DNA of 64,000 nucleotides, taken from the NCBI RefSeq assembly GCF_002846395.1, contig NZ_PJMU01000003.1:186001-250000 (forward strand), read 5' to 3'. The translations under genes and the position numbers were made by a program. Below are positions 7,723 to 16,447 of the stretch, piece after piece. The notes below the pieces were generated by a model. The model did not search any database, was not told the DNA's origin, and worked only from the letters and a program-made list of their open reading frames with translations. Each line of letters starts with the position of its first letter. Within the stretch, counting starts at the first letter, position 1. Origin of the DNA: Pontibacter ramchanderi. GTDB lineage: Bacteria > Bacteroidota > Bacteroidia > Cytophagales > Hymenobacteraceae.

Positions 7723-10077
7723 ATGAATCCACGCTTCAGGAAGAAGATTGCCAGTTTAGCCGTCGCCTGTGCCCTGGCAGGCTTGACAGGACCACTCGCA
7801 TTCGCACAGGGTCAGCAGAAATCCGCTCCCCAACAAACCGTTTCTATTATTCCGCAGCCAGTTAAACTGACCCAGCAAAGTGGCAGTTTCGCGCTGGGGA
7901 AGGAGACGAAGATTATTGTTGATCCCAAAAATGACGAGCTCCGTAAAATCGGGGAATACCTGGCCAAGCACCTACAGGAAACAGCCGGCCTGCAACCGAC
8001 GGTGCTCCAAAAAGCACCTGACAAAAACAGCGGCAAGCACATTTACCTGACGCTTAACACCCCCATCGACACGTTGGGCACCGAGGGTTATACCTTGGAG
8101 GTAACACCGGACAAAATCACGCTGAGCGCCAAAGCGCCCCAAGGCCTTTTCCTGGGCACGCAAACCATCCGGCAGTTGCTCCCAGCCTCGAAGGCAAACG
8201 TCCCAATTTCCATTCCGGCGCTCGAGATCGTGGACAAGCCCCGTTACCAGTGGCGCGGCATGCACCTGGACGTAGCCCGTCACTTCTTCCCCGTGGAGTT
8301 TGTAAAAGAGTACATCGACTACCTGGCCATGCACAAGATGAACACCTTCCATTGGCACCTGACCGAGGACCAGGGATGGCGCATCGAGATCAAGAAATAC
8401 CCGGAGCTGACCCAGGTGGGCGCCTACCGCGACGGCACCCTGATCGGGCACTACAGCAACCAGCCCCACCGGTTCACCAACGAGCGCTACGGCGGCTACT
8501 ACACCCAGGAGCAGATCAAAGACGTGGTGAAGTATGCCCAGGAGCGCTACATCACCGTAGTGCCGGAGATCGAGATGCCGGGCCACGCGGTGGCCGCCCT
8601 CACCACCTACCCGCACCTTTCCTGCACCGGCGGGCCGTTTGAGGTAGAGAAGAAATGGGGTGTGTTCGACGATATTTTCTGCGCCGGCAACGAAGAGACA
8701 TTCACGTTTCTGGAAAACGTGATGACCGAGGTGCTGGACCTTTTCCCAAGCAAGATCGTGCACATCGGCGGTGATGAGGCGCCAAAGACCCGCTGGAAAG
8801 AATGCCCGAAATGCCAGAAGCGCATCGCCGACGAAGGCCTGAAGGACGAACATGAGCTGCAAAGCTATTTCATCCAGCGCATGGAGAAGTTCTTAAACGC
8901 CAAGGGCCGCACGATCATTGGCTGGGACGAGATACTGGAAGGCGGTCTGGCACCGAACGCTCTCGTGATGAGCTGGAGAGGCACCGAAGGGGGAATTGCC
9001 GCCGCCAAGCAAAAGCACTATGTGGTGATGACGCCCGCCTCGCACGTATACTTCGACTATTACCAGGGCGAGCCAAGCCTGGAGCCGACTGCCATTGGAG
9101 GCCTGGTGACTATGGAAAAAGTATACTCCTTCGAGCCAACTCCGGCCGAACTGAGCGCTGATGAGAAAAAGTACATCCTGGGTGCGCAGGCCAACTTATG
9201 GACGGAGTACATCCCGAGCACCGAACACGTAGAGTACATGGTTTTCCCGCGCATCTCAGCCCTGAGCGAGGTGCTTTGGACGCCGGCCGCCAAAAAGGAC
9301 TGGGACAGCTTCCAGGCACGCATGCAGCAGCAGTACAAGCGCTACGACGCAATGGGCATCAACTATGCCCGCAGCACGTTCAACGTGAAACAACAGATAC
9401 AGGTAGATCCTGCCAAAAGCGTGGCTACCGTTCACCTGAACACAGGTGCCAAAGGCACGCAAATATTCTACACGCTGGACGGCTCCGAGCCGACCACAGC
9501 TTCACAAGCATATCAGGGCCCTGTGCAACTGACAAACTCTGCGGTGATAAAGGCTGCTTCTTTTGACGAAAAGGGGGGGCTGTTGAGCAAGGTGAGCACG
9601 AAAGAACTAGACATGCACAAAGCTTTTGCGCACACGGTGGAACTGAAGCACCCGCCCCACCGCAACTATACTGCCGCCGGTCCCACCACCCTCGTAGATG
9701 GGCAATTGGCTTCTAACAGCTTTACAAACGGGCAGTGGCTTGGCTTCCTGGGCACCGACGTGGAGGCCGTGATCGACCTAAAGGAGAAACAGCGCATCAA
9801 CCGCATCACCAGCTCCTACCTGCAAACGAAAGGCGATGGTATCTATCTGCCAAGCCAGGTGGAGTTCGCCATCTCCAAGGACGGCAAAAAGTACCAGACC
9901 GTGAAAGTGGTAAAAGAGCTGACAGATAAGCCCGGCGTGTTCAAGGAAGTGCTCACAGCGGAGGTACCTAACAAAAAGGTGCGCTTCATCAAGGTGACCG
10001 CCAAAAATCCGCTCCCCGGCACGGAGCAGGACAAACGCAAAGCCTGGTTGTTCACAGATGAGATCATTGTAAACTAA
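7723..10077 (+). CDS. GH20 beta-N-acetylhexosaminidase
   Basis: A 784-residue secreted enzyme. A signal peptide covers residues 1-29 (KIASLAVACALAGLTGPLAFAQ). The GH20b helper domain runs at about 40-165 and the GH20 barrel from about 168, with RGMHLDVARHFF, TFHWHLTEDQGWRIEI and catalytic D351-E352 in HIGGDE. After the barrel comes a chitobiase-C/fn3-like piece (YTLDGSEPT near 583) and a discoidin-like beta-sandwich (about 640-784). It would remove terminal GlcNAc or GalNAc from glycan antennae in the periplasm. It is followed by a terminator before the GH2 gene. A second GH20 of the same layout is encoded at 23019-25322. Confidence 0.93.
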   Translation: MNPRFRKKIASLAVACALAGLTGPLAFAQGQQKSAPQQTVSIIPQPVKLTQQSGSFALGKETKIIVDPKNDELRKIGEYLAKHLQETAGLQPTVLQKAPDKNSGKHIYLTLNTPIDTLGTEGYTLEVTPDKITLSAKAPQGLFLGTQTIRQLLPASKANVPISIPALEIVDKPRYQWRGMHLDVARHFFPVEFVKEYIDYLAMHKMNTFHWHLTEDQGWRIEIKKYPELTQVGAYRDGTLIGHYSNQPHRFTNERYGGYYTQEQIKDVVKYAQERYITVVPEIEMPGHAVAALTTYPHLSCTGGPFEVEKKWGVFDDIFCAGNEETFTFLENVMTEVLDLFPSKIVHIGGDEAPKTRWKECPKCQKRIADEGLKDEHELQSYFIQRMEKFLNAKGRTIIGWDEILEGGLAPNALVMSWRGTEGGIAAAKQKHYVVMTPASHVYFDYYQGEPSLEPTAIGGLVTMEKVYSFEPTPAELSADEKKYILGAQANLWTEYIPSTEHVEYMVFPRISALSEVLWTPAAKKDWDSFQARMQQQYKRYDAMGINYARSTFNVKQQIQVDPAKSVATVHLNTGAKGTQIFYTLDGSEPTTASQAYQGPVQLTNSAVIKAASFDEKGGLLSKVSTKELDMHKAFAHTVELKHPPHRNYTAAGPTTLVDGQLASNSFTNGQWLGFLGTDVEAVIDLKEKQRINRITSSYLQTKGDGIYLPSQVEFAISKDGKKYQTVKVVKELTDKPGVFKEVLTAEVPNKKVRFIKVTAKNPLPGTEQDKRKAWLFTDEIIVN

Positions 10078-10097
10078 GCTTTCCCGGCCTGCACCAG

Positions 10098-10140
10098 AAA
10101 GGCAGGCTTCATTACAAGTAAATGAAGCCTGCCTTTTTCT
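10098..10140 (+). terminator. Rho-independent terminator after GH20
   Basis: A 16-base perfect inverted repeat, AAAGGCAGGCTTCATT at 10098-10113 and its complement at 10121-10136, encloses a 7-base loop and is followed by a T-rich run. It lies 20 bases after the GH20 stop. The ATG at 10122, the first possible start of the following GH2 frame, is inside the hairpin, which argues against using it. Confidence 0.85.
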
Positions 10141-10202
10141 TTCCGCAGCAATATCCTATTTTTACACTAGCCAAAAGTGTCCAGAACCCTCACCCTGACT
10201 GC

Positions 10203-12887
10203 ATGACAACTTTTACCATCTCCCGCTTTTTAAGCTTATTTATCTGCACGCTCTTCGGCCATGCGCTCCTTGCTCAGAGCCAGTACGAGCTTAAGGCTGG
10301 GTGGATGAGTGCGCCCATCTCCCAGGTAAAGGAGAAAGGCGAAGCCATCTCCACGTCCTCCTACTCCACCGCAGCATGGGCCCCAGCCGTGGTGCCGGGC
10401 ACCGTGCTCACCACGCAGCTACACAACAAACAGATACCCGACCCCTTTTATGGGATGAACAACGAGCGTATACCTGATATCTACACCACGGGCCGCGAAT
10501 ACTATACCTATTGGTTTGCAAAGGACTTTACAGAGAGCACCCCGCAGAAAGGGGAGCAGGTATGGCTGCACCTTCGCGGCGTCAACTACAGCAGCGACGT
10601 ATACCTCAACGGACGAAAGCTGAACGAAAAGACCCACCATGGGATGTTCCTGCGCCAGACCTACAACATTACCCCCTACCTGGCTAAAGACGGCAACAAC
10701 CGCCTGGCCGTGTTGGTATACCCACCCGACCCGGTGGGAAAGCCTAACGGCGGGCAGGGTGGCGACGGCACCATCGCTCGGAACGTGACCCACCAGTATG
10801 TGGCCGGCTGGGACTGGATACAGCCGATTCGCGATCGCAACACCGGCATCTGGGATAAGGTGATCATTGAGAAGACAAAGCAGGTAAACCTGAAAAACCC
10901 GCACGTCATTACCCTGGTGCCCGGCAAGCGCAAGCCCAATGGGCCACAGCAACCCGCCACCGTGAAGGTAACGGCGGAACTGGAGAACCCAACATCCGAA
11001 AAAATCCGTGGTGTGCTGCGCTATACCCTGGATGGAAAGACCGTCTCCAAGAAAGTAAGCCTGCCGGCCAATAGCACACAAAAAGTTGCACTGGACGACC
11101 TGGTGCTCCAAAACCCGAAACTGTGGTGGCCGAACATGTACGGCCCGCAGCACCTCTACCCACTCCATTTACAATTCCTAGTAAACGGCAAAACCGTGTC
11201 GGACGAGGAAACGGTGCAAGTGGGGGTGCGTGAGATCCAAACCGTGTGGAACGAGCGCACCCGCAGCATGCAGGTGAACGTGAACGGGCAGCCCATCTTT
11301 ATCAAGGGCGGCAACTGGATCATTTCGGATGCCATGCTCCGCTTCTCAGATGCCCGCTACGACGCCGAGGTGCGTTACCACCGCGACATGAACCTGAACC
11401 TGATCCGCATCTGGGGCGGCGCCCTGGTGGAGCGCCCCGAGTTTTACGAGGCCTGCGACCGGTATGGCCTGCTCGTGATACAGGACTTCTGGATGACAGG
11501 CGACGCCAATGGCCGCTGGGTGGACCCCCTGAAAGCAGACGACCAGTGGACCCGCCGCAAATACCCGGACGACCACGGCCTGTTTCTACGCTCTGCCGCA
11601 GACCAGGTGAAGATGATCCGGAACTACCCCTCGCTGGCCATGTGGTGCGGCGGCAACGAGATCACACCGCCCGCCGGTATCCTCACCGCCCTGCAGGACT
11701 CCATCCTGCCCGAACTGGACGGCACACGCTGGTTCATCCCCTACTCCAATGCCGACAGCATGTCGTTCAACACCATCGGCGGCAACGGCGACGGGCCTTA
11801 TACCATCCAGCCCATCAGCCAGTTCTGGGCCTACCGCACCTGGCCGTTCAACTCCGAGGTGGGCTCGGTAGGCGTGGGCGACCTGGAATCGCTGGAGCGC
11901 TTTATACCCAAAGAGAACCTGGTGGCACCGCAGTACCTGGGCAAAGACCACAAACCGTCTGAAAAAGTGGATTCCGTTTGGACCTACCATACCTATACCG
12001 GCGTGGGCTACGAGCAACATATCCTGCCCTACGGCGCCCCTACCGATATTAGGGACTTCACCCGCAAGGCGCAACTCGTGAACTACGACCAGTACCGGGC
12101 GCTGATGGAGGGCTTCAGTTCCCACATGTGGGACTGGTACACGGGCACCATCATCTGGAAGACCCAGAACCCCTGGACCTCCATGCGCGGCCAGATGTAC
12201 GACTATTACCTCGACCCGAATGCTGCCCTCTTCGGTTTGCGTAATGGTGGTGAGCCGCTCCATGTCATGTTCGACCCGGTGGACAGCATGGTGATGGCCG
12301 TGAATAACGGCTTTGAGATGAAGCGCGACCTGATGCTGGTCGCTACCGCCTACGACATGGCCGGCAAGAGCACCTCACTGGGACAGCTGATCGTGGAGAT
12401 CAACCCGTCCACAGCAAAAAAATACTTCCCGCTAAAAGGTAACCTCAGGCGCCTCGGAAATGAAAAAGGCGTTTTCCTGTCGCTCCGTTTACTCGACCTG
12501 GACCAGAACGTAATCAGCAACAACTTTTACTGGCTGCCAAACGCAGCAGGCAACTACACCGGCCTGAACGAGCTGGCGAAAGCAAAAGTACATGTGACCG
12601 CCAAACAGATAGAGAAAGGGAAAATGGAGGTAACGCTCAGTAACCCAGCTACCAACACGGTTGCTTTCTTCAACCGCGTTTCGCTGATAGACCCGCAAAC
12701 CAACGAGCGTATACTGCCCGCATTCTACAGCGACAACTATATCTCGGTTCCCCCGGGAGAGCAGCAGCGCATTACAGTGGAATACACTCCAGTGGAAGGC
12801 GCGGCATCACCCGCTATCACAGTGGAAGGCTGGAACGTGGAGAAACTAACCCTGCCTGTAACGACAACTGGCTCAGCCGGCCGTTGA
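10203..12887 (+). CDS. GH2 beta-mannosidase-type enzyme (endo-beta-mannosidase / exo-glucosaminidase clade)
   Basis: An 894-residue secreted GH2 protein. I chose the ATG at 10203 because it gives a normal signal peptide (MTTFTISRFLSLFICTLFGH, cleaved after LLAQ), whereas the earlier ATG at 10122 lies in a terminator stem. Order: jelly-roll sugar-binding domain, Ig-like domain, barrel, Ig-like tail. Marks are GWDWIQPIRDRNTGIW, GGNWIISDAMLRF, NLIRIWGGALVERPEFYEACD, acid/base E486 in WCGGNE and nucleophile E552 in NSEVG. This clade contains plant-type mannosylglycoprotein endo-beta-mannosidases and bacterial exo-beta-glucosaminidases. Next to GH92 and GH20, cleavage of the core Man-beta-1,4-GlcNAc bond is the best guess. 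Confidence 0.85.
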   Translation: MTTFTISRFLSLFICTLFGHALLAQSQYELKAGWMSAPISQVKEKGEAISTSSYSTAAWAPAVVPGTVLTTQLHNKQIPDPFYGMNNERIPDIYTTGREYYTYWFAKDFTESTPQKGEQVWLHLRGVNYSSDVYLNGRKLNEKTHHGMFLRQTYNITPYLAKDGNNRLAVLVYPPDPVGKPNGGQGGDGTIARNVTHQYVAGWDWIQPIRDRNTGIWDKVIIEKTKQVNLKNPHVITLVPGKRKPNGPQQPATVKVTAELENPTSEKIRGVLRYTLDGKTVSKKVSLPANSTQKVALDDLVLQNPKLWWPNMYGPQHLYPLHLQFLVNGKTVSDEETVQVGVREIQTVWNERTRSMQVNVNGQPIFIKGGNWIISDAMLRFSDARYDAEVRYHRDMNLNLIRIWGGALVERPEFYEACDRYGLLVIQDFWMTGDANGRWVDPLKADDQWTRRKYPDDHGLFLRSAADQVKMIRNYPSLAMWCGGNEITPPAGILTALQDSILPELDGTRWFIPYSNADSMSFNTIGGNGDGPYTIQPISQFWAYRTWPFNSEVGSVGVGDLESLERFIPKENLVAPQYLGKDHKPSEKVDSVWTYHTYTGVGYEQHILPYGAPTDIRDFTRKAQLVNYDQYRALMEGFSSHMWDWYTGTIIWKTQNPWTSMRGQMYDYYLDPNAALFGLRNGGEPLHVMFDPVDSMVMAVNNGFEMKRDLMLVATAYDMAGKSTSLGQLIVEINPSTAKKYFPLKGNLRRLGNEKGVFLSLRLLDLDQNVISNNFYWLPNAAGNYTGLNELAKAKVHVTAKQIEKGKMEVTLSNPATNTVAFFNRVSLIDPQTNERILPAFYSDNYISVPPGEQQRITVEYTPVEGAASPAITVEGWNVEKLTLPVTTTGSAGR

Positions 12888-12915
12888 TACGCTAGCGACA
12901 GAGCAACTGAAATGC

Positions 12916-12954
12916 TATACCTGAACGACTTTATACCTTGACAACCCTATACCT
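12916..12954. repeat. Three TATACCT words at 16-base spacing before GH92
   Basis: TATACCT occurs at 12916, 12932 and 12948, each exactly 16 bases apart, in the 79-base gap between the GH2 stop and the GH92 start. The word is over-represented throughout the window, so the regular spacing may be chance or may mark a binding array. Confidence 0.45.
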
Positions 12955-12966
12955 AAAACGAACCCG

Positions 12967-15267
12967 ATGCACCTGAAAGCTTTCTCCAGATTAAAAGCCG
13001 CTTTCGTTGTGCTGGCCTGCATCTTTGCAGCCTGCACAGCCACCCACCAGCAGGACAATCCCTCCTCCACCGCCTCACTGACCAAGTACGTAGATCCCTA
13101 CATCGGCAGCAGCTATCACGGCCATGTGTTCGTGGGGGCCAACGTGCCGTTTGGGGCGGTGCAGCTGGGCCCTACCAACATCACGCAGGGCTGGGACTGG
13201 TGCTCGGGCTACCACTACTCTGACTCCACCATTGTGGGCTTTGCGCACACACACCTTAGCGGCACGGGCATCGGCGACCTGGGCGACATAGCGGTGATGC
13301 CCGTGACGGGCCAGGTGCAGCTTGTGAAAGGCAATGTAAAGCAGCCGAACAGCGGCTACTATTCGCTATTATCGCATGACGAGGAGACGGTGCGCCCAGG
13401 CTACTACGCAGTCAGGCTAAAGCGCTATGATATTGCCGCCGAACTCACCACCACTCAGCGTGTGGGCTTTCACCAGTATACCTTTCCGGCATCAGAGGAG
13501 GCGGGCATCATCATCGACCTGAAGGAGGGCATCGGCTGGGATTCGCCCACCGAAACGTTCATTGAGCAGATCAACGACAGCACACTGGCAGGGTACCGTT
13601 TTTCCAAGGGTTGGGCAAACGACCAGCGCGTCTATTTCACCGCCGTCTTCTCCAAGCCAATCGGCAAGTTCGAGAGTTATCAGGTATACGACACGGCTGC
13701 CACCTCGCCGACGCCAGCCGCTAAAGGCAATCGCATCAAAGGGATAGCGCGCTTTAAAACCCAGCAGGGCGAGAAGGTAAAACTGAAGGTAGGTCTCTCG
13801 CCAGTGAGCACAGAGAACGCCCTAGCAAACATACAGGCCGAGCTGCCCCACTGGAACTTCGACAGGGTGGTGTCCGAGGCCGATGCCGCCTGGAACAAAG
13901 AACTGCAAAAGGTGCGCATCGAGGCCCTGGATTCGGCGCAGCTCCGCACCTTCTACACTGCGCTGTACCATACCCTGATTGCCCCGTCCATCTTCAACGA
14001 CCACAACGGCGACTACCGCGGCACCGACAAAAAAGTATACCGTAACGCTGATTTCACCAACCTGACCACTTTTTCGCTCTGGGACACCTACCGGGCCGCC
14101 CACCCGCTCTACACCATCCTGCAGGCAGACCGCGTAAATGACATGATCAACTCCATGCTGGCCATTTACCAGCAGCAGGGCAAGCTACCCGTTTGGCACC
14201 TGATGGGCAACGAAACCAACACCATGGTGGGCTACAGCAGCGTGCAGGTGGTGGCCGACGCCATCCTGAAAGGTTTTGACGGGTTTGACCACGCCCTTGC
14301 TTACGAGGCCATGAAAGCCACCGCCATGGGTGACGAGTTCGGGCTTACCTGGGTCAAGAAACAGGGCTTTATACCTGCCGACGAGGAGGTAGAGAGCGTA
14401 GCCAAGGGCCTGGAATACGCTATCGCCGACTGGAGCATCGCGCAGGTGGCCAAAAAGATGGGCAAACAGGAGGACTATGCCTACTTCAGTAAGCGCGGTA
14501 GGTACTACGCTAACTATTTCGACCCGCAAACCCACTTTATGCGCGGCAGAATTTCACAAAATGAATGGCGCACCCCGTTTGACCCGTTCCGATCTGAGCA
14601 CCGCAAAGATGACTACTCAGAGGGCAACGCCTGGCAGTATACCTGGCTGGTACCGCAGGACGTGGAGGGGTTAATCAATTTACTGGGTGGCGAAGAGGCT
14701 TTTGCGCAGAAACTGGACTCCCTCTTCACAGTGGAGGGCGATATGGGCGAAGAGGCCTCCAGCGACATTACAGGCCTGATAGGCCAGTATGCCCACGGCA
14801 ACGAACCGAGTCACCATATCACCTACCTATACCCCTACGTGGGCCAGCCCTGGAAAACAGCCGAAAAGGTGCGCTTCATCGTTAGGAACATGTACTCTGA
14901 TAAACCAGACGGATTGATCGGCAACGAGGACGTGGGCCAGATGTCTGCCTGGTACATTTTCTCCACGCTTGGCTTTTACCCGCAGAACCCCGTGAACGGT
15001 GCCTATGTGTTCGGTAGCCCCGCCGTTAAGCAGGCGACGCTCACCCTGCCGAACGGAAAGGTGCTGGAGCTAGAGGCCCTTAACAACAGCCCGGAGAACA
15101 AGTATATCCAGCGGGTAACACTGAATGGCAAGCCCTATACTAAAACGTATGTCCTACACAAAGACCTGATACAGGGCGGCAAGCTGGTGTTTGAGATGGG
15201 ACGCCAGCCGAGCCCTACCTGGGGTGTCGCTAAAGAAGACTGGCCCCGCTCAACACCTGGTGAGTAA
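12967..15267 (+). CDS. GH92 alpha-mannosidase (exo, lipoprotein)
   Basis: A 766-residue GH92 enzyme. The signal ends in VVLACIFAAC, so cysteine 21 or so is a lipidation site and the protein is membrane-anchored. The hallmark start YVDPYIGSSYHGHVFVGANV is followed by PFGAVQLGP and WCSGYHYSD, then FAHTHLSGTG. The barrel carries WDTYRAAHPL, GNETNTMVGY and SSDITGLIGQYAHGNEPSHH, and the end has GNEDVGQMSAWY. GH92 enzymes are calcium-dependent exo-alpha-mannosidases acting on high-mannose and core N-glycan branches. It is the last plus-strand gene of the cluster and converges on the GHL10-like gene. Linkage (1,2, 1,3 or 1,6) cannot be read from the sequence. Confidence 0.93.
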   Translation: MHLKAFSRLKAAFVVLACIFAACTATHQQDNPSSTASLTKYVDPYIGSSYHGHVFVGANVPFGAVQLGPTNITQGWDWCSGYHYSDSTIVGFAHTHLSGTGIGDLGDIAVMPVTGQVQLVKGNVKQPNSGYYSLLSHDEETVRPGYYAVRLKRYDIAAELTTTQRVGFHQYTFPASEEAGIIIDLKEGIGWDSPTETFIEQINDSTLAGYRFSKGWANDQRVYFTAVFSKPIGKFESYQVYDTAATSPTPAAKGNRIKGIARFKTQQGEKVKLKVGLSPVSTENALANIQAELPHWNFDRVVSEADAAWNKELQKVRIEALDSAQLRTFYTALYHTLIAPSIFNDHNGDYRGTDKKVYRNADFTNLTTFSLWDTYRAAHPLYTILQADRVNDMINSMLAIYQQQGKLPVWHLMGNETNTMVGYSSVQVVADAILKGFDGFDHALAYEAMKATAMGDEFGLTWVKKQGFIPADEEVESVAKGLEYAIADWSIAQVAKKMGKQEDYAYFSKRGRYYANYFDPQTHFMRGRISQNEWRTPFDPFRSEHRKDDYSEGNAWQYTWLVPQDVEGLINLLGGEEAFAQKLDSLFTVEGDMGEEASSDITGLIGQYAHGNEPSHHITYLYPYVGQPWKTAEKVRFIVRNMYSDKPDGLIGNEDVGQMSAWYIFSTLGFYPQNPVNGAYVFGSPAVKQATLTLPNGKVLELEALNNSPENKYIQRVTLNGKPYTKTYVLHKDLIQGGKLVFEMGRQPSPTWGVAKEDWPRSTPGE

Positions 15268-15284
15268 GGTATAAGCCCCAAAAT

Positions 15285-15328
15285 AAACAAAAGCCCTGCC
15301 CCGGATTGCCTGGACAGGGCTTTTGTTT
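15285..15328. terminator. Bidirectional terminator between convergent GH92 and GHL10-like genes
   Basis: AAACAAAAGCCCTG at 15285-15298 pairs perfectly with 15315-15328. A T-rich run (TTTTGTTTTA) follows on the plus strand and the complementary A-rich run serves the minus strand. It lies 17 bases after the GH92 stop and 27 bases from the convergent stop, so it can end both transcripts. Confidence 0.85.
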
Positions 15329-15355
15329 TAATCACTTTAGTTTATTTAACTGGCG

Positions 15356-16447
15356 CTATCCTCTCGCCGAGGCCCGCTCCAGGGCCTGTAGCACCTGCTC
15401 GTTCACATCCCCGAAGATAGAGATACCTGCCGCGCCGTTCTGAAGTGCATACTCCATGCCCTGCTGCAGCTCTTGGTTGTCCTTAAAATCAGGCAGGTAT
15501 AGCCCAGCGTAGAGCGGGAATTTCCCATTCAAGAAGTGCAGTCCCTCTGCCACGGCGTCCCCGATCCAGCGGACGTCCTCTTTGTAGAATCCGTGGTAAA
15601 TCATGGGATATACGGCATTCAGGTTCCAGTTAGTCCAATCCTGGCGCACGATGCGGCGGGCCACCTCGGGCGTCGGGAAAACGGCGGCGGTAATGGGTTT
15701 CTTTTTCTCTTTGGCCACTTCGGCAAGGTGGTTCACAATGGCATTGACTGCGTTGTAGCGGAACAGTCGCCACGAAAGGCTGGCCTCCGGGTACTCCAGT
15801 TCCTCAACAGCCTGCCCACGCCAGGCTTTAAATTTAGCGCGGCATACCTCGCAGTAACAATAATCATATTCCGGCAACTCTTTTGTTTGCTCGATTTTAT
15901 ACGTGTCCCAAAGGTTTACAGGAAGAATCACGTCGCAGAAACGCACGTAGTCCAGGTGGATGCCGTCGATGTAGTCTTTGCTGAGAATGTTGCGCACGTC
16001 CTCGGCCAGGTATTGCTTTACCTCTTCGCGGGAAGGGCATAGCCAGCGGTAGTAGTTGACATAGGGCGGCTTGTCGGCACAGGACTCACCCTTGCGGTTG
16101 CGGGCATACCAGTCGGAGTGCTTTTGCAGGAGCTCTTTCTCACCCCTGTTCATGGTCCACATCCAACGGTGCGCCTCCAGTTTGCTGGCTTTGGCTGCCC
16201 GAAAGTGCTTCTCGCTGTCGGCCTCGAAAAAGATGCCCCGGATACCTGCCTTGTAAAAACGGGCATACTGCTGTTGCAGGTCAGACACCTTGTCTGCTTT
16301 GTTGGGCCTTACCCATACCCAGTGGCGGAGTTCTTTTTTTGCTGCCGTCCCAGTTGCTGCCACAACCCCAAAGGCAGGTGCCGCAGGTATACTGGCCGCC
16401 AGACCGGCCACTACCCCAGCTTTCAGAAAGCTTCTTCTCGATTTCAT
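15356..16447 (-). CDS. GHL10/DUF187-like TIM-barrel protein with Tat signal
   Basis: A 363-residue protein. A twin-arginine signal (KSRRSFLKAG, then a hydrophobic run to about residue 30) predicts export in folded form. The rest looks like a glycoside-hydrolase-like (GHL10 family) barrel: VWVRPNKADK, GIRGIFFEADSEKHF, IDGIHLDYVRFCD (the DYVR motif typical of GHL10) and YCYCEVCRAKF, then NAVYPMIYHGFYKED. No catalytic pair can be assigned with confidence. Its start overlaps the stop of the CBM9 lipoprotein gene by 4 bases, so the two are translationally coupled and may form a pair. The substrate is unknown; the neighbours suggest a glycan or glycopeptide. Confidence 0.75.
   Translation of the reverse strand: MKSRRSFLKAGVVAGLAASIPAAPAFGVVAATGTAAKKELRHWVWVRPNKADKVSDLQQQYARFYKAGIRGIFFEADSEKHFRAAKASKLEAHRWMWTMNRGEKELLQKHSDWYARNRKGESCADKPPYVNYYRWLCPSREEVKQYLAEDVRNILSKDYIDGIHLDYVRFCDVILPVNLWDTYKIEQTKELPEYDYCYCEVCRAKFKAWRGQAVEELEYPEASLSWRLFRYNAVNAIVNHLAEVAKEKKKPITAAVFPTPEVARRIVRQDWTNWNLNAVYPMIYHGFYKEDVRWIGDAVAEGLHFLNGKFPLYAGLYLPDFKDNQELQQGMEYALQNGAAGISIFGDVNEQVLQALERASARG

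Noticed and set aside
7972-8862. Long minus-strand frame of 296 codons inside GH20
   Set aside because: It lies wholly antisense to a clear GH20 gene, in the codon-position shadow usual in mid/high-GC DNA, and has no domain.
10122-10202. Upstream start of the GH2 gene
   Set aside because: The ATG is in the stem of a terminator; the ATG at 10203 gives a clean signal peptide.
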